From positions 1 to 64,000 of the forward strand of contig NZ_QOHG01000022.1 of NCBI RefSeq assembly GCF_003319125.1: a stretch of DNA of 64,000 nt, given 5' to 3'. The notes beneath the pieces were generated by a model. That model was given only the letters and a program-made list of their open reading frames with translations, searched no databases and had not been told where the DNA came from. Of the stretch, positions 1-8,987 are shown piece after piece. Each line of letters opens with the position of its first letter. Positions within the stretch are counted from its first letter, which is position 1. Origin of the DNA: Blastococcus sp. TF02A-26 (GTDB taxonomy: Bacteria; Actinomycetota; Actinomycetes; Mycobacteriales; Geodermatophilaceae). The position numbers were made by a program, and so were the translations under genes.

Positions 1-1
1 G

Positions 2-70
2 ACCGCCCTCGAGCCCCGCCGCACCGACCCCAGCGAGGTGATCGACCAGCCCGCCCTGCAGACGGCATAG
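2..70 (+). CDS. C-terminal end of an unidentified protein (partial)
   Basis: An open frame enters from the left edge and stops with TAG at 68-70. Its last residues include EPRRTDPSEVIDQPALQTA. Third codon positions are almost all G or C, as in real genes of this genome. Too little is visible to name it. Whether it belongs to the integrated element to its right or to older chromosome is unknown. Confidence 0.5.
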   Translation, partial: TALEPRRTDPSEVIDQPALQTA

Positions 71-240
71 TCAGCAACACCGCAGAGCAGCACGCGGACG
101 AGCTACACCACCCCACGGGGCACGGCCGTGCCGATCCGGAAGGGGTTCGCGGATCTGACGATCAGGGGCACGTTCGCCAGCGTTGCCCAGTAGTCGCTGA
201 ACAGTCGAGTCCGCAAGGTTGACCTGCATCGAGCGGGGGC

Positions 241-272
241 CTGGCGCGGTGCTGAGAACCGCACCGCGCCAG
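241..272. terminator. Hairpin terminator candidate between convergent genes
   Basis: A perfect 12-bp inverted repeat (241-252 and 261-272, arm CTGGCGCGGTGC) surrounds an 8-nt loop. It lies between the partial gene ending at 70 and the minus-strand gene ending at 304, so it could serve both. There is no clear T tract, which is normal for actinobacterial hairpins. The rest of 71-303 shows no convincing gene. Confidence 0.45.
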
Positions 273-303
273 GTCACGCGGGAGACGCGAGGCCGCGATG
301 TCG

Positions 304-678
304 TTAGGGGCCCTTCACGAACCAGTCATAGCCCCAGTCGTTCAGCACGGTCTCGACCGTCTCGTGACAGCCGAACAGGGGGATTCGCCGAAACTCCTGT
401 GCCTCGTCCTCCCGGAGCGTCTTCACGTCTGGGTGGGCGAGGACGGCGGGGTGGTCCTTCGTCTGGGTCGGAAAGTCCACCCAGACGTCGCCCCGGTGCA
501 CGATGTACAGCCCGGACTTGTCGGGCCAGGGCGCGGCGAGGCCCACTCGCTCGTACTTGTTCTTCTCGTTCATTGCGTGTCTCACGAAGCGGAGCACCGC
601 GCCGTCCGAGCGTCCGAAGCTCAGGCCGTCGATGAGTTCATACAGCATCGCGAGAGCGAGCTTTCCTGGTTCATTCAT
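304..678 (-). CDS. Hypothetical protein of the integrated element (124 aa)
   Basis: I do not recognise this small acidic protein. It starts MNEPGKLALAMLYELIDGLS and ends WGYDWFVKGP. It has no signal peptide or membrane segment, and looks like a compact cytoplasmic protein with an aromatic C-terminus. Codon use is less GC-biased than in the core genes to the right, in keeping with acquired DNA. It is followed by a hairpin at 241-272. The upstream 679-835 is AT-rich for this window and probably carries its promoter: TTGCGA followed 18 nt later by TAAATG on the minus strand is one weak candidate. Confidence 0.6.
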   Translation of the reverse strand: MNEPGKLALAMLYELIDGLSFGRSDGAVLRFVRHAMNEKNKYERVGLAAPWPDKSGLYIVHRGDVWVDFPTQTKDHPAVLAHPDVKTLREDEAQEFRRIPLFGCHETVETVLNDWGYDWFVKGP

Positions 679-835
679 GCACTGACCCTAGGAACGGACG
701 TGACAGTACACAAGCTGTATGTGTCGTACATTTACCAGTATGTCGTTGGTGTTCGCAACTGTACGGAAGCGCTTCCAGAGTTGTCGGAAACGCTGACGGA
801 CGCGTCCTTCGGACCAGAGGGGCGACCATTGCTCG

Positions 836-1342
836 TTACTTGGTCATCAAGTCCTCGTAGAACTGCTGCTCGTAGGGGACCACTCGCCGGCTCGTCATGT
901 AGACCTCCGTCATCAGTCGCATCCATAGCTGGTGCCGCCAAGATTGGTTCTCCTCGTGGGTGCGGATCTGGTGACAGTTCCGGCACCGCACTTGGCACCT
1001 GCTCATCTCAAGGCGGATTTCGTGAAGCGGTACAACCTTATTTACCATCTCCGAGACCGGCATTCGCTTCTCACCTAGTTCGGGAACGTGGTCAAAGTCG
1101 AGCGCGCGAGGGTCGTTGTATCCACAGTCGACACAAGGATTCTGTAATAGGTACTCAAAGATGAGTTTGCCGGCTGCCATCTTGCGCTTCTGCAGGTACT
1201 GTCTCTGGTCGCGCTTCCGACTAGCCGCAAGGCAATCTCGGCATCGTGAGGCGAGGCCAAACCTTCCCCGAGCATCCTTCGTGAAGTCACTGCCGGCCTT
1301 CAACTCCAGGCAGCCTGAGCACATCTTCTTCCTGATTGCCAT
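836..1342 (-). CDS. HNH-type zinc-cluster protein, probable endonuclease
   Basis: The 168-residue protein has an N-terminal CxxC pair (CSGC, CRDC) in a short zinc ribbon, then a Lys/Arg-rich helix. A C-terminal module follows with CVDCGY, DFDH and CRNCHQIRTHEE. CxxC...DxDH...CxxCH is the usual layout of HNH nucleases, where DFDH supplies the catalytic His and the Cys pairs hold structural zinc. Such proteins occur on phages and integrated elements. The substrate cannot be read from sequence. The ATG at 1342 is the first good start. GC content is clearly below that of the chromosome. Confidence 0.65.
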   Translation of the reverse strand: MAIRKKMCSGCLELKAGSDFTKDARGRFGLASRCRDCLAASRKRDQRQYLQKRKMAAGKLIFEYLLQNPCVDCGYNDPRALDFDHVPELGEKRMPVSEMVNKVVPLHEIRLEMSRCQVRCRNCHQIRTHEENQSWRHQLWMRLMTEVYMTSRRVVPYEQQFYEDLMTK

Positions 1343-1433
1343 GCAGAGTGGTCTAGCAGAGCCGTAGACTCAGTGCCAAACACTATGTATGGCCCTACAG
1401 CGGCTGTGACCTCTGACCTGCCGATTCCCCTTC

Positions 1434-1478
1434 CTGCCCGTTGATTCCAACTGGAATCAGCTCGGAATCAGCGGGCAG
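1434..1478. promoter_or_regulatory. Hairpin with two alternative pairings
   Basis: A left arm at 1434-1448 (CTGCCCGTTGATTCC) can pair over 15 bp, with one G-U, with 1464-1478. The inner part, TGATTCC, can instead pair perfectly with GGAATCA at 1453-1459. The two structures exclude each other, like an attenuator or a terminator with a decoy arm. It lies in the 281-bp gap 1343-1623, beyond the stop of the minus-strand gene at 1624. No protein-coding signal is visible in the rest of that gap. Confidence 0.4.
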
Positions 1479-1623
1479 CGGGCGGGCGGCACAGTATTGA
1501 TCGACCTTGGAACCGTGGCAGGATCCTGGCTGCTAAGCACTAGCGATGCATCCCGTCGCAGGTCAGGGGTCATACCCCCGGGGGCGTACTGCTTCAGGTC
1601 TGGGCGCACGGGGCTTGCCCGAA

Positions 1624-2805
1624 TCAGTAGTCCATGTTGTCGATCGTTGCCTGTCGGTATTCAAAGTAGTTCAGAAAGCCCGCGAAGTCGTCTTCCTGGC
1701 GCGCCAGCGCAAGCAGTGAAAGGAACTGCTCGTCGAAGCGGACGTTCAAGTCCGACTCGATCCACTGAAAAGCTTCTGACAGGGTCGCTCTCAGCCAATC
1801 ATCGAGCTCATCGAAGAGCTCGAAGACCTCGGCTATGTCCGTCTCGCTGGCTGGCAGGAGAGAGAATAGCGGACTGCTGCGCACCCCCGTCAATCCAACC
1901 GGCACGGCTGATCCCACCCCTGGCGTATGCAAATAGATCGTCGCGCCATGGCCCTTCTCGAAGCCCCCATGCGAGTAGGGGTTGCGCCACCGCTCGACGA
2001 CATCGGTCAAGCGTTGCCGGTAGTGCGCTGCATCGCCTTCCTTGCCGCGTAGTCGGTCGAACTTCTCGCCCCACCTTGAGCCGATCACCGCCGTGAGGTC
2101 GTCGTTGTCCGGGTTGAAATTGCTGAAGGCCAGCGCCAGCACCAGATCGTGCTCCAATAGACTGATGTACGCCGAAATGGCGGCAATCATGTCATGAAAG
2201 GCGTTCATCTGCATCTGGATCTTGCCATCTCGAAAGGTGAACAAGGGTTGCAGCAGAGCACCCTCCACGGGTTCATGAGTGATGCGTTCGTCCTCGATAG
2301 TGACCGGATTGAGGGCGCGCTCACGGAAATACTCGTAGGCTCGCCGAAGGGAGGCGTGTTGATTCTTGACGGTCGCCTGCCCCTTCGCGAGCAGTTCGGG
2401 CGCCGCGTCCAAGATCAGCCTTTCGACCGTACGCATGGAGGAGCGAAGCTTCTTGATTATCTGAACTTGGGTCTTGCGCGCCTCTTCTGGTGAAGCGTCA
2501 GTGCGCACATAGAGCCGAAGGCCGAACTTCTGGTGTGCCAATTCGCAACGTTCGTTGCGAAACATGAAGTCGACCCACCAGGCCACCTTCTCGGCGGGCC
2601 CGCGGGCTTCTAAGCCGATCAAGGTGAGGGCGTACCTTAATAGCGCGGGCACAGGGGCATCGTGCGGACTCAGTGTCAGTTTGTAGCTCGTCCCCTGGGG
2701 CTCGTACCCAGGGGGGACGGCCGTGAAGTCGCGCAATGCGGTCTGCTTCAGGCGCTCGCCGGCCTCAGCCTCGCCGGGAATCTGGTCCACCCCGCCAGCT
2801 TGCAT
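1624..2805 (-). CDS. Large hypothetical protein with an RNxxxH (HEPN-like) motif
   Basis: This is a mostly helical soluble protein of about 393 residues with no family I recognise. Near residue 274 it carries W-R-N-P-Y-S-H-G-G, which fits the RNxxxH active-site pattern of HEPN ribonucleases in toxins and phage-defence proteins. A second RN...H lies near residue 83. The frame stays open upstream to 2943, and an alternative ATG at 2895 would overlap the integrase start. I chose 2805 because it leaves room for divergent promoters. The gene sits beside an integrase and uses less GC-rich codons, so acquisition with the element is likely. RNase function is inference from the motif alone. Confidence 0.6.
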   Translation of the reverse strand: MQAGGVDQIPGEAEAGERLKQTALRDFTAVPPGYEPQGTSYKLTLSPHDAPVPALLRYALTLIGLEARGPAEKVAWWVDFMFRNERCELAHQKFGLRLYVRTDASPEEARKTQVQIIKKLRSSMRTVERLILDAAPELLAKGQATVKNQHASLRRAYEYFRERALNPVTIEDERITHEPVEGALLQPLFTFRDGKIQMQMNAFHDMIAAISAYISLLEHDLVLALAFSNFNPDNDDLTAVIGSRWGEKFDRLRGKEGDAAHYRQRLTDVVERWRNPYSHGGFEKGHGATIYLHTPGVGSAVPVGLTGVRSSPLFSLLPASETDIAEVFELFDELDDWLRATLSEAFQWIESDLNVRFDEQFLSLLALARQEDDFAGFLNYFEYRQATIDNMDY

Positions 2806-2893
2806 GTCGACGCCGACGTATCCGCTGAGGGTGACTCGCCTGTCGCCTCCGGTTCGGTGGAGCCCGGCCTGCGGCTGTGTAATCTCTTGCAGC

Positions 2894-4132
2894 ATGGGAA
2901 GGCGTGCGCTGGGGCTTGGTGAGCGGGGCGAGGTCGACGTCACTCCGCAGCGTCGAGACGAACAAGGGAAGTGGAAGCGGGCAAGCTCGGCTCGCAGTGC
3001 TGAGCGCTGGCGTGCCCGTTGCTACTTCCGTCGGTTCGACGGGGTGAACGACGAGCGGTCTCGGGTCGCTCCCACGAGGGGTGAGGCGCTTGCGGCGGTG
3101 GAGGCTGCCGTCACTGAGGCGCTGAACGCCGTGGGGGATGTCCCGATGACGACAGGCATGCCCTTCGTGGCCGCCGGCGAGCTGTGGTTGGCAGGCATCC
3201 GGCGTACGGACTCCGGACTGAGTCCCCGGACTGTGGATGACTACGGGCGGACGTTCGTCCGGTACATCGACAGGGCGGGCTCGTCGGTGCGCGGACTGAC
3301 CCTGGCGGAGGCAAACAACACTCAGCGCCTTCGGGTCTTTCTGCAGACTGTGGCCGACAAGCACGGCTCTGGTGCCGCGAAGATCACCCGCTCCGTCCTT
3401 CTCGGCATCCTCAATCTGGCCGTCGACAACGGCACATTGACCGCGAACGCGCTGCGACAGGTTCGAGCGGTGAAGGCGCAGACGGTCAAGCCGCTCCCAG
3501 AGGGCCGGGAGCCTCGCGACACCACGCGCGCCTTCTCGCGGGAGGAGCGGGCGGCGCTGGTCGAGTTCGCGGACAAGCGTGCCGCAGTCGAGGACGTCCT
3601 TCCGCAGACGACCCGTAAGCGCCAGGCGGTGGCCGACCTCGCGGCCTTCATGGCCTTCACCGGCGTGCGCATCACCGAAGCCCGGTCGCTGCGATGGGAC
3701 GACGTTCAGTTGCCTCCGGTCAATGCCGACACGGCGCCAGGTGTGCTGATTCGCGGTACCAAGTCGAGGACCTCGCGTCGCCGGCTGCCTTTGCCGAGCA
3801 CCCTGGCCTCCCGATTGCGCCGACGGGCAGAGCAGACAGGAGCGACCGGCTATGTGTTCGCCTCACCGCATCTCACCGACACCGATCGGATCTGGGATCA
3901 ATCGAACTGCGCGAAGGCCCTGGCCGAGCTGTTCGCCAAGGCTGGACTGTCCTGGGCGACCCCGCACACCTTCCGCCGTACGGTTGCCTCCCTGCTCCAT
4001 GAGGCAGGCGTCCCTCTAGTGCAGATCGCCGATCAGCTCGGGCACGCGGACCCGGCGATGACCGCCCGGGTCTATCTAGGTCGCGACCTCATGGGGGCCC
4101 GGCAGGCGGTCGCTGACGTCCTTGATGGGTAA
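2894..4132 (+). CDS. Tyrosine-type site-specific integrase
   Basis: This 412-residue tyrosine recombinase would integrate and excise the element. An N-terminal SAM-like DNA-binding region (about 80-180, with GLSPRTVDDYGRTFVRYID) precedes the catalytic domain. Catalytic features are TGVRITEARSLRW (Arg I), KSRTSRRRLPLP (beta-hairpin Lys), HTFRRT (His-x-x-Arg), LGHADPAMTARVYLG (second His and nucleophile Tyr). The full set suggests an active enzyme. The ATG at 2894 lies 8 nt after a TAATCT -10-like box (2880-2885), so the mRNA may be leaderless. The gene stops 68 bp before the 3' end of tRNA-Arg, the usual place for such integrases, so that tRNA end is the probable attachment site. Confidence 0.92.
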   Translation: MGRRALGLGERGEVDVTPQRRDEQGKWKRASSARSAERWRARCYFRRFDGVNDERSRVAPTRGEALAAVEAAVTEALNAVGDVPMTTGMPFVAAGELWLAGIRRTDSGLSPRTVDDYGRTFVRYIDRAGSSVRGLTLAEANNTQRLRVFLQTVADKHGSGAAKITRSVLLGILNLAVDNGTLTANALRQVRAVKAQTVKPLPEGREPRDTTRAFSREERAALVEFADKRAAVEDVLPQTTRKRQAVADLAAFMAFTGVRITEARSLRWDDVQLPPVNADTAPGVLIRGTKSRTSRRRLPLPSTLASRLRRRAEQTGATGYVFASPHLTDTDRIWDQSNCAKALAELFAKAGLSWATPHTFRRTVASLLHEAGVPLVQIADQLGHADPAMTARVYLGRDLMGARQAVADVLDG

Positions 4133-4200
4133 CAATTCCGGTAATTGCCACTGGTCGTTACAGCCTCGCTCGGACAACGAGCACGTCAGCCGCTCGACGG

Positions 4201-4273
4201 CGCGCCCGGCAGGACTCGAACCTGCGACCAAGTGCTTAGAAGGCACCTGCTCTATCCGCTGAGCTACGGGCGC
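4201..4273 (-). tRNA. tRNA-Arg (anticodon UCU)
   Basis: Read on the minus strand, the 73 nt fold into a full cloverleaf. There is a 7-bp acceptor stem (GCGCCCG/CGGGCGC), a 4-bp D stem (GCTC/GAGC), an anticodon stem GGTGC/GCACT with loop CTTCTAA, and a T stem GCAGG/CCTGC around TTCGAGT. The anticodon is TCT, which reads AGA, a rare codon in this genome. CCA is not encoded. Its 3' end faces the integrase gene, as expected for a tRNA used as an integration site. The attachment copy at the far end of the element would lie left of the window. Confidence 0.96.
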
Positions 4274-4316
4274 TCGCGGCCGATCATCGCACCCGACCGG
4301 CGGCCGGCAGGGCAGC

Positions 4317-4724
4317 ATGACCGCCGTGGACCTGGCTGACTTCCTGCTCGCCCGCATCACCGAGGACGAGAACACCGCCCGCGGCTCCACCCGTGGTCCG
4401 TGGCGCTGGTTCCCCGGGCGCGGCGGTCTGCCGGCGTTCCTGGAGTCCACCGGCGCGACGGCGACGCACTGGGTGGAGGGGCAGTCGTTCGAGGCGCCCA
4501 CCGTGGTGCTGGGCAGCAGCCAGAACTCGATGCTGCGCGTGCGCGGCCGGGACGCCGAGCACATCGCCGCCTGGCACCCGACCCGCGTGATCGCCGAGTG
4601 CCGGGCCAAGCGGCAGGTGGTCGAGGCCGTCCGTGCCGACGACGCCGTGGGTGATGTCGTCCTCCGCAGCCTGGCCGCCGTCTACGCCGACCACCCCGAC
4701 TACTCCGAGGACTGGCGCCCCTGA
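4317..4724 (+). CDS. DUF6221 family protein
   Basis: The 135-residue protein starts MTAVDLADFLLARITEDENT. It contains the pattern typical of DUF6221: an N-terminal helix with LxxRIxEDE, then DAEHIAAWHPTRVIAECRAKR, and a C-terminal LAAVYADHPDYSEDW. In this family the conserved DxxHIAxxxPxRVLxExxAKR helix is the hallmark. No function is known. It is the first gene beyond the tRNA, transcribed away from the element, and its GC-rich codons match the chromosome. The ATG at 4317 is the only start that keeps the conserved N-terminus. Confidence 0.85.
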   Translation: MTAVDLADFLLARITEDENTARGSTRGPWRWFPGRGGLPAFLESTGATATHWVEGQSFEAPTVVLGSSQNSMLRVRGRDAEHIAAWHPTRVIAECRAKRQVVEAVRADDAVGDVVLRSLAAVYADHPDYSEDWRP

Positions 4725-4866
4725 CCCGGTCGGTCCTCCACAGCCTCGGAGGTCGTCCACAGATCACCGGGAACGCTGGGCGCGGGGGCTCTGCCGCCGG
4801 AGGGTCGGGCGCAGGCCGGCACGGCGCCGGTCGCGCCGCACCGGCGCACTGACCCGAGGAGAACCC

Positions 4867-5394
4867 GTGCCCGACACCGACATCACCGTGGTGGGCCGCG
4901 TCGCCAGCCCGCCCCGCCTCGCCCGGCTGGACAGCGGCAGCAGCGTGGTCAACTTCCGCATCGCCGCCACCTCCCGCCGGTTCGACCGCACCACCCAGGA
5001 CTGGGTCGACGGCGAGACCTTCTGGTCCGACGTCGAGTGCTGGGGCGACCTGGGCGGCAACGTCGTCCGCAGCGTCAGCAAGGGCGACTCCGTCGTGGTC
5101 GTCGGCCGGCTGTGGACCCGCGACTACGAGTCGCAGAACGGCCGCGGCAGCACCTCGCAGATCCGCGCCGACGCGGTCGGCCCGGACCTCCGCTGGGGAT
5201 GGGCGGAGTACCACCGCCCCGCGCGGACGGCCCGGGAGGAGGCCCCGGCCGGCCCGGCGCCCGAGACGGAGGGGTCGCCGTTCGCCGACGAGCCGCTCGA
5301 CGGCGCGCCGACCAGCGAGGACTACGTGGACGACCCCGAGACGTTGTCCTCCCTGGACCCCGACCGGGAGCTCCGGGAACCGGCTCTCCACTAG
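4867..5394 (+). CDS. Single-stranded DNA-binding protein (SSB paralogue)
   Basis: The 175-residue protein begins PDTDITVVGRVASPPRL. It keeps the OB-fold landmarks of SSB: VVNFRIAATSRRFD, then SDVECWGDLGGNVVRSVSKGDSVVVVGRLWTRDYE. The C-terminal tail is acidic but lacks the DDDIPF-type tip used to recruit replication proteins, so it is probably the second, non-essential SSB of actinobacteria. The GTG at 4867 follows an AGGAGA ribosome site. A GC hairpin at 5433-5459 ends the unit before ettA. Confidence 0.88.
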   Translation: MPDTDITVVGRVASPPRLARLDSGSSVVNFRIAATSRRFDRTTQDWVDGETFWSDVECWGDLGGNVVRSVSKGDSVVVVGRLWTRDYESQNGRGSTSQIRADAVGPDLRWGWAEYHRPARTAREEAPAGPAPETEGSPFADEPLDGAPTSEDYVDDPETLSSLDPDRELREPALH

Positions 5395-5432
5395 CCGCCC
5401 GGAACTGGGAGGATCGGGGGGAGAACGTAGGG

Positions 5433-5459
5433 GGCGGGGCCGGTCCGGCCGGTCCCGCC
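5433..5459 (+). terminator. Hairpin after the SSB-like gene
   Basis: An 11-bp stem (GGCGGGGCCGG pairing with CCGGTCCCGCC, one G-U) closes a 5-nt loop. It lies 38 bp after the SSB stop and 38 bp before the ettA start, so it probably separates the two transcripts. Confidence 0.45.
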
Positions 5460-5497
5460 CGCCTCCTCGCGCACCCGACGGAAGGCTCTTCGGCCCA

Positions 5498-7168
<1,671 letters not shown>

Positions 7169-7173
7169 GCGAC

Positions 7174-7209
7174 CACGGGCCGGTCGGGCTTCGGCCCGGC
7201 CGGCCCGTG
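7174..7209 (+). terminator. Strong hairpin terminator after ettA
   Basis: A 16-bp stem with a single G-U pair and a stable TTCG tetraloop starts 6 bp after the ettA stop codon. Only 15 bp separate it from the next start codon at 7225, so the thioesterase gene must be expressed by readthrough or by a promoter inside this hairpin region. Confidence 0.7.
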
Positions 7210-7224
7210 CGGCAGGGTGACGGT

Positions 7225-7641
7225 GTGAGGCACACCGTGCAGGTCCCCATGCGCTGGTCGGACATGGACGCCTACGGGCACGTCAACAACGTCGTCTTCC
7301 TCCAGTACTTCGAGATGGCGCGCGTCGACCTGTTCTTCGAACGGGCCTCGCTGGAGGAGCGCACCGGTCTGCGCCAGGGCACAGTCGTGGCCTCCCACGA
7401 GATCAGCTACAAGCTGCCGGTGGTCTACACGGCGCGGCCGCTGGACGTGCAGATCTGGGTCTCGGGCATCCGCGCCGCCGCGTTCACCTGCCACTACGAG
7501 GTGTACGACGGCGACCGGCTCGCCGTCACCGGCAGCACCCTGCTGGTGCCCTACGACTTCGGCATCGCCCGCCCGCGCCGGCTCACGCCCGAGGAGAAGG
7601 AGTTCCTCGCCCGCTGGACCGAGGAGCCGGCGACCGCCTGA
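7225..7641 (+). CDS. Acyl-CoA thioesterase, 4-hydroxybenzoyl-CoA thioesterase (hotdog) family
   Basis: A single-hotdog enzyme of 138 residues, expected to hydrolyse acyl-CoA thioesters in the cytoplasm. The motif RWSDMDAYGHVNNVVFLQYFE contains the catalytic Asp and the helix N-terminus of the 4HBT/YbgC group. SYKLPVVYTARPLDVQIWV forms the central strands. The chosen start is GTG at 7225, 16 bp after the ettA terminator; an in-frame GTG at 7207 would lie inside the hairpin. The natural acyl substrate is not evident. Confidence 0.88.
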   Translation: MRHTVQVPMRWSDMDAYGHVNNVVFLQYFEMARVDLFFERASLEERTGLRQGTVVASHEISYKLPVVYTARPLDVQIWVSGIRAAAFTCHYEVYDGDRLAVTGSTLLVPYDFGIARPRRLTPEEKEFLARWTEEPATA

Positions 7642-7644
7642 CTC

Positions 7645-8085
7645 TCAGCGGGCGTACCCGGTCTGCACCAGACCGCCGCCGGCGTGCATCCAGTCGCGCG
7701 GCGGCGCCGTCTCCACCACCCGCTTGCCCAGCGGGAACAGCCCCACGGCCGCCAGCTTGAACGAGGCGATGCCGAAGGGGATGCCGACGATCGTGATGCA
7801 GAAGGCGATCCCGCTGACGACGTGGATGACCGCCAGCCACCAGCCGGCCACCACGAACCACAGCAGGTTGCCGACCGCCGACGCCACCCCGGCACCCGGT
7901 GCGCGCACCGTCGTCCGCCCGAACGGCAAGACGACGAAGAAGGCCAAGCGGAACGCGGCGATGCCGAACGGGATGGTCACCACCAGCAGGCAGGCGAGGA
8001 CACCGGCCAGCAGGTAGGCCAGGGCCAGCACCCAGCCCTGCAGCACCAGCCAGACGACGTTCAGCACCAGACGCAGCAAGTCCAC
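7645..8085 (-). CDS. YccF domain-containing inner-membrane protein
   Basis: The 146-residue membrane protein has two copies of the YccF unit. Each has hydrophobic helices followed by a conserved IPFGIAxF(R/K)LA loop: TIPFGIAAFRLAFFVVLPFG in the first half and GIPFGIASFKLAAVGLFPLG in the second. Four membrane segments are likely. The family is widespread but has no known biochemical role. Its stop lies 3 bp from that of the convergent thioesterase gene. Confidence 0.9.
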   Translation of the reverse strand: MDLLRLVLNVVWLVLQGWVLALAYLLAGVLACLLVVTIPFGIAAFRLAFFVVLPFGRTTVRAPGAGVASAVGNLLWFVVAGWWLAVIHVVSGIAFCITIVGIPFGIASFKLAAVGLFPLGKRVVETAPPRDWMHAGGGLVQTGYAR

Positions 8086-8121
8086 GTCAGGTGCACGACC
8101 GGCGGCGGGGAGTTGTTCCGT

Positions 8122-8167
8122 GGGCGCTCGTGCTCTGCCCCAGATGTGGGGCAGAGCACGAGCGCCC
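8122..8167. repeat. Perfect 20-bp inverted repeat, copy 1 of a dispersed hairpin family
   Basis: Arms at 8122-8141 (GGGCGCTCGTGCTCTGCCCC) and 8148-8167 are perfectly complementary around the loop AGATGT. It stands between the YccF start (8085) and the stop of the MBL gene (8174), so it can terminate the MBL transcript. A related hairpin at 37119-37160 shares the inner CTCTGCCCC arm and the ATGT loop, which makes this a dispersed repeat rather than a chance terminator. Confidence 0.75.
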
Positions 8168-8173
8168 GGAGAG

Positions 8174-8890
8174 CTACCCGGCCGCTCCGGTCAGCCGGGC
8201 GTCGTAGGCATCCGCGAGGTCCCGCAGGGCCTGCCCGCAGTCCCCGGCGAAGGCGGGTCCGTGCATGAGCGCCATCGTCGTCGGCTCCAGGTCGGCCAGC
8301 GACCGGATCGCCGGCGCGGTCCCGGGCGTCAGGCAGGTCGCGCCGAAGAGGTCCTCCGCCTGCAGGGCCGGGCCGACCACGTCCGCGTCGGTGAGCGCGG
8401 GGCTGTTCCCGAACGCGGTGAACAGGTCACCGCACAGCAGCGTGCCGGTCGTCTCCTCGAACAGGACGCCGGCGTCCCACCCGTGCGGGACGTGCGGGGT
8501 GTCGATGTGTCGCAGCCGCCGCTCGCCGGTGTCGATCACCTCGCCGTCCGCCAGGGGCCGGGGCGGCCGGTCGGCGAGGTCCTCGACCGACACCACGCAC
8601 CCCATCGCGCCGTGCGCGACCTGGGACCGGGGTGCGGCGGCCAGCCAGTCGTTCATGGCGCCGCACTCGTCGGCCTCGACGTGGCCGAAGGTGATCCAGC
8701 GCAGCTCCGTCACCGGCAGAACCCGTGCCATCGCCTCGGACACCAGGGGGAACAGGCGGCGGGGGCCGGTGTGGAACAGCAGCGGCTCGGCCCCGGTGAC
8801 CAGGTACTGGTTGAACTGGAAGTCGGCGTCGGGCACGTACGTCGACAGCCGGTAGACGTCCGGCGCGATCTCGCTGACGGTGGTCTCCAC
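8174..8890 (-). CDS. MBL-fold metallo-hydrolase / oxidoreductase
   Basis: The 238-residue protein of the metallo-beta-lactamase fold resembles flavodiiron/ROO-like MBL proteins. It begins with ISEIAPDVYRLSTYVPDADFQF-type strands. In place of the classical HxHxDH it has TFGHVEADECGAMNDWL, that is HVEADE, an ODP/flavodiiron-like ligand set. Later HGAMG, CGDLFTAFG and MHGPAFAGD fit the remaining ligands. It may bind a di-iron or di-zinc centre, and the substrate is unknown. The GTG at 8890 follows a GAGGAGG ribosome site. No flavodoxin domain is attached. Confidence 0.8.
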   Translation of the reverse strand: METTVSEIAPDVYRLSTYVPDADFQFNQYLVTGAEPLLFHTGPRRLFPLVSEAMARVLPVTELRWITFGHVEADECGAMNDWLAAAPRSQVAHGAMGCVVSVEDLADRPPRPLADGEVIDTGERRLRHIDTPHVPHGWDAGVLFEETTGTLLCGDLFTAFGNSPALTDADVVGPALQAEDLFGATCLTPGTAPAIRSLADLEPTTMALMHGPAFAGDCGQALRDLADAYDARLTGAAG

Positions 8891-8987
8891 GGGTACCTCC
8901 TCGACGGCCGATCGGCAGGGGGCGAGTGTTCCGCGCGCGACGCGGCCGGGACAGGGCCCTTCCGCACCGAGCCGTACCCTTCCGCCC

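Noticed and set aside
71-277. 68-residue minus-strand frame at the left edge
   Set aside because: Arg/Pro-rich with no start signal, and it runs across the hairpin at 241-272. No evidence for a gene.
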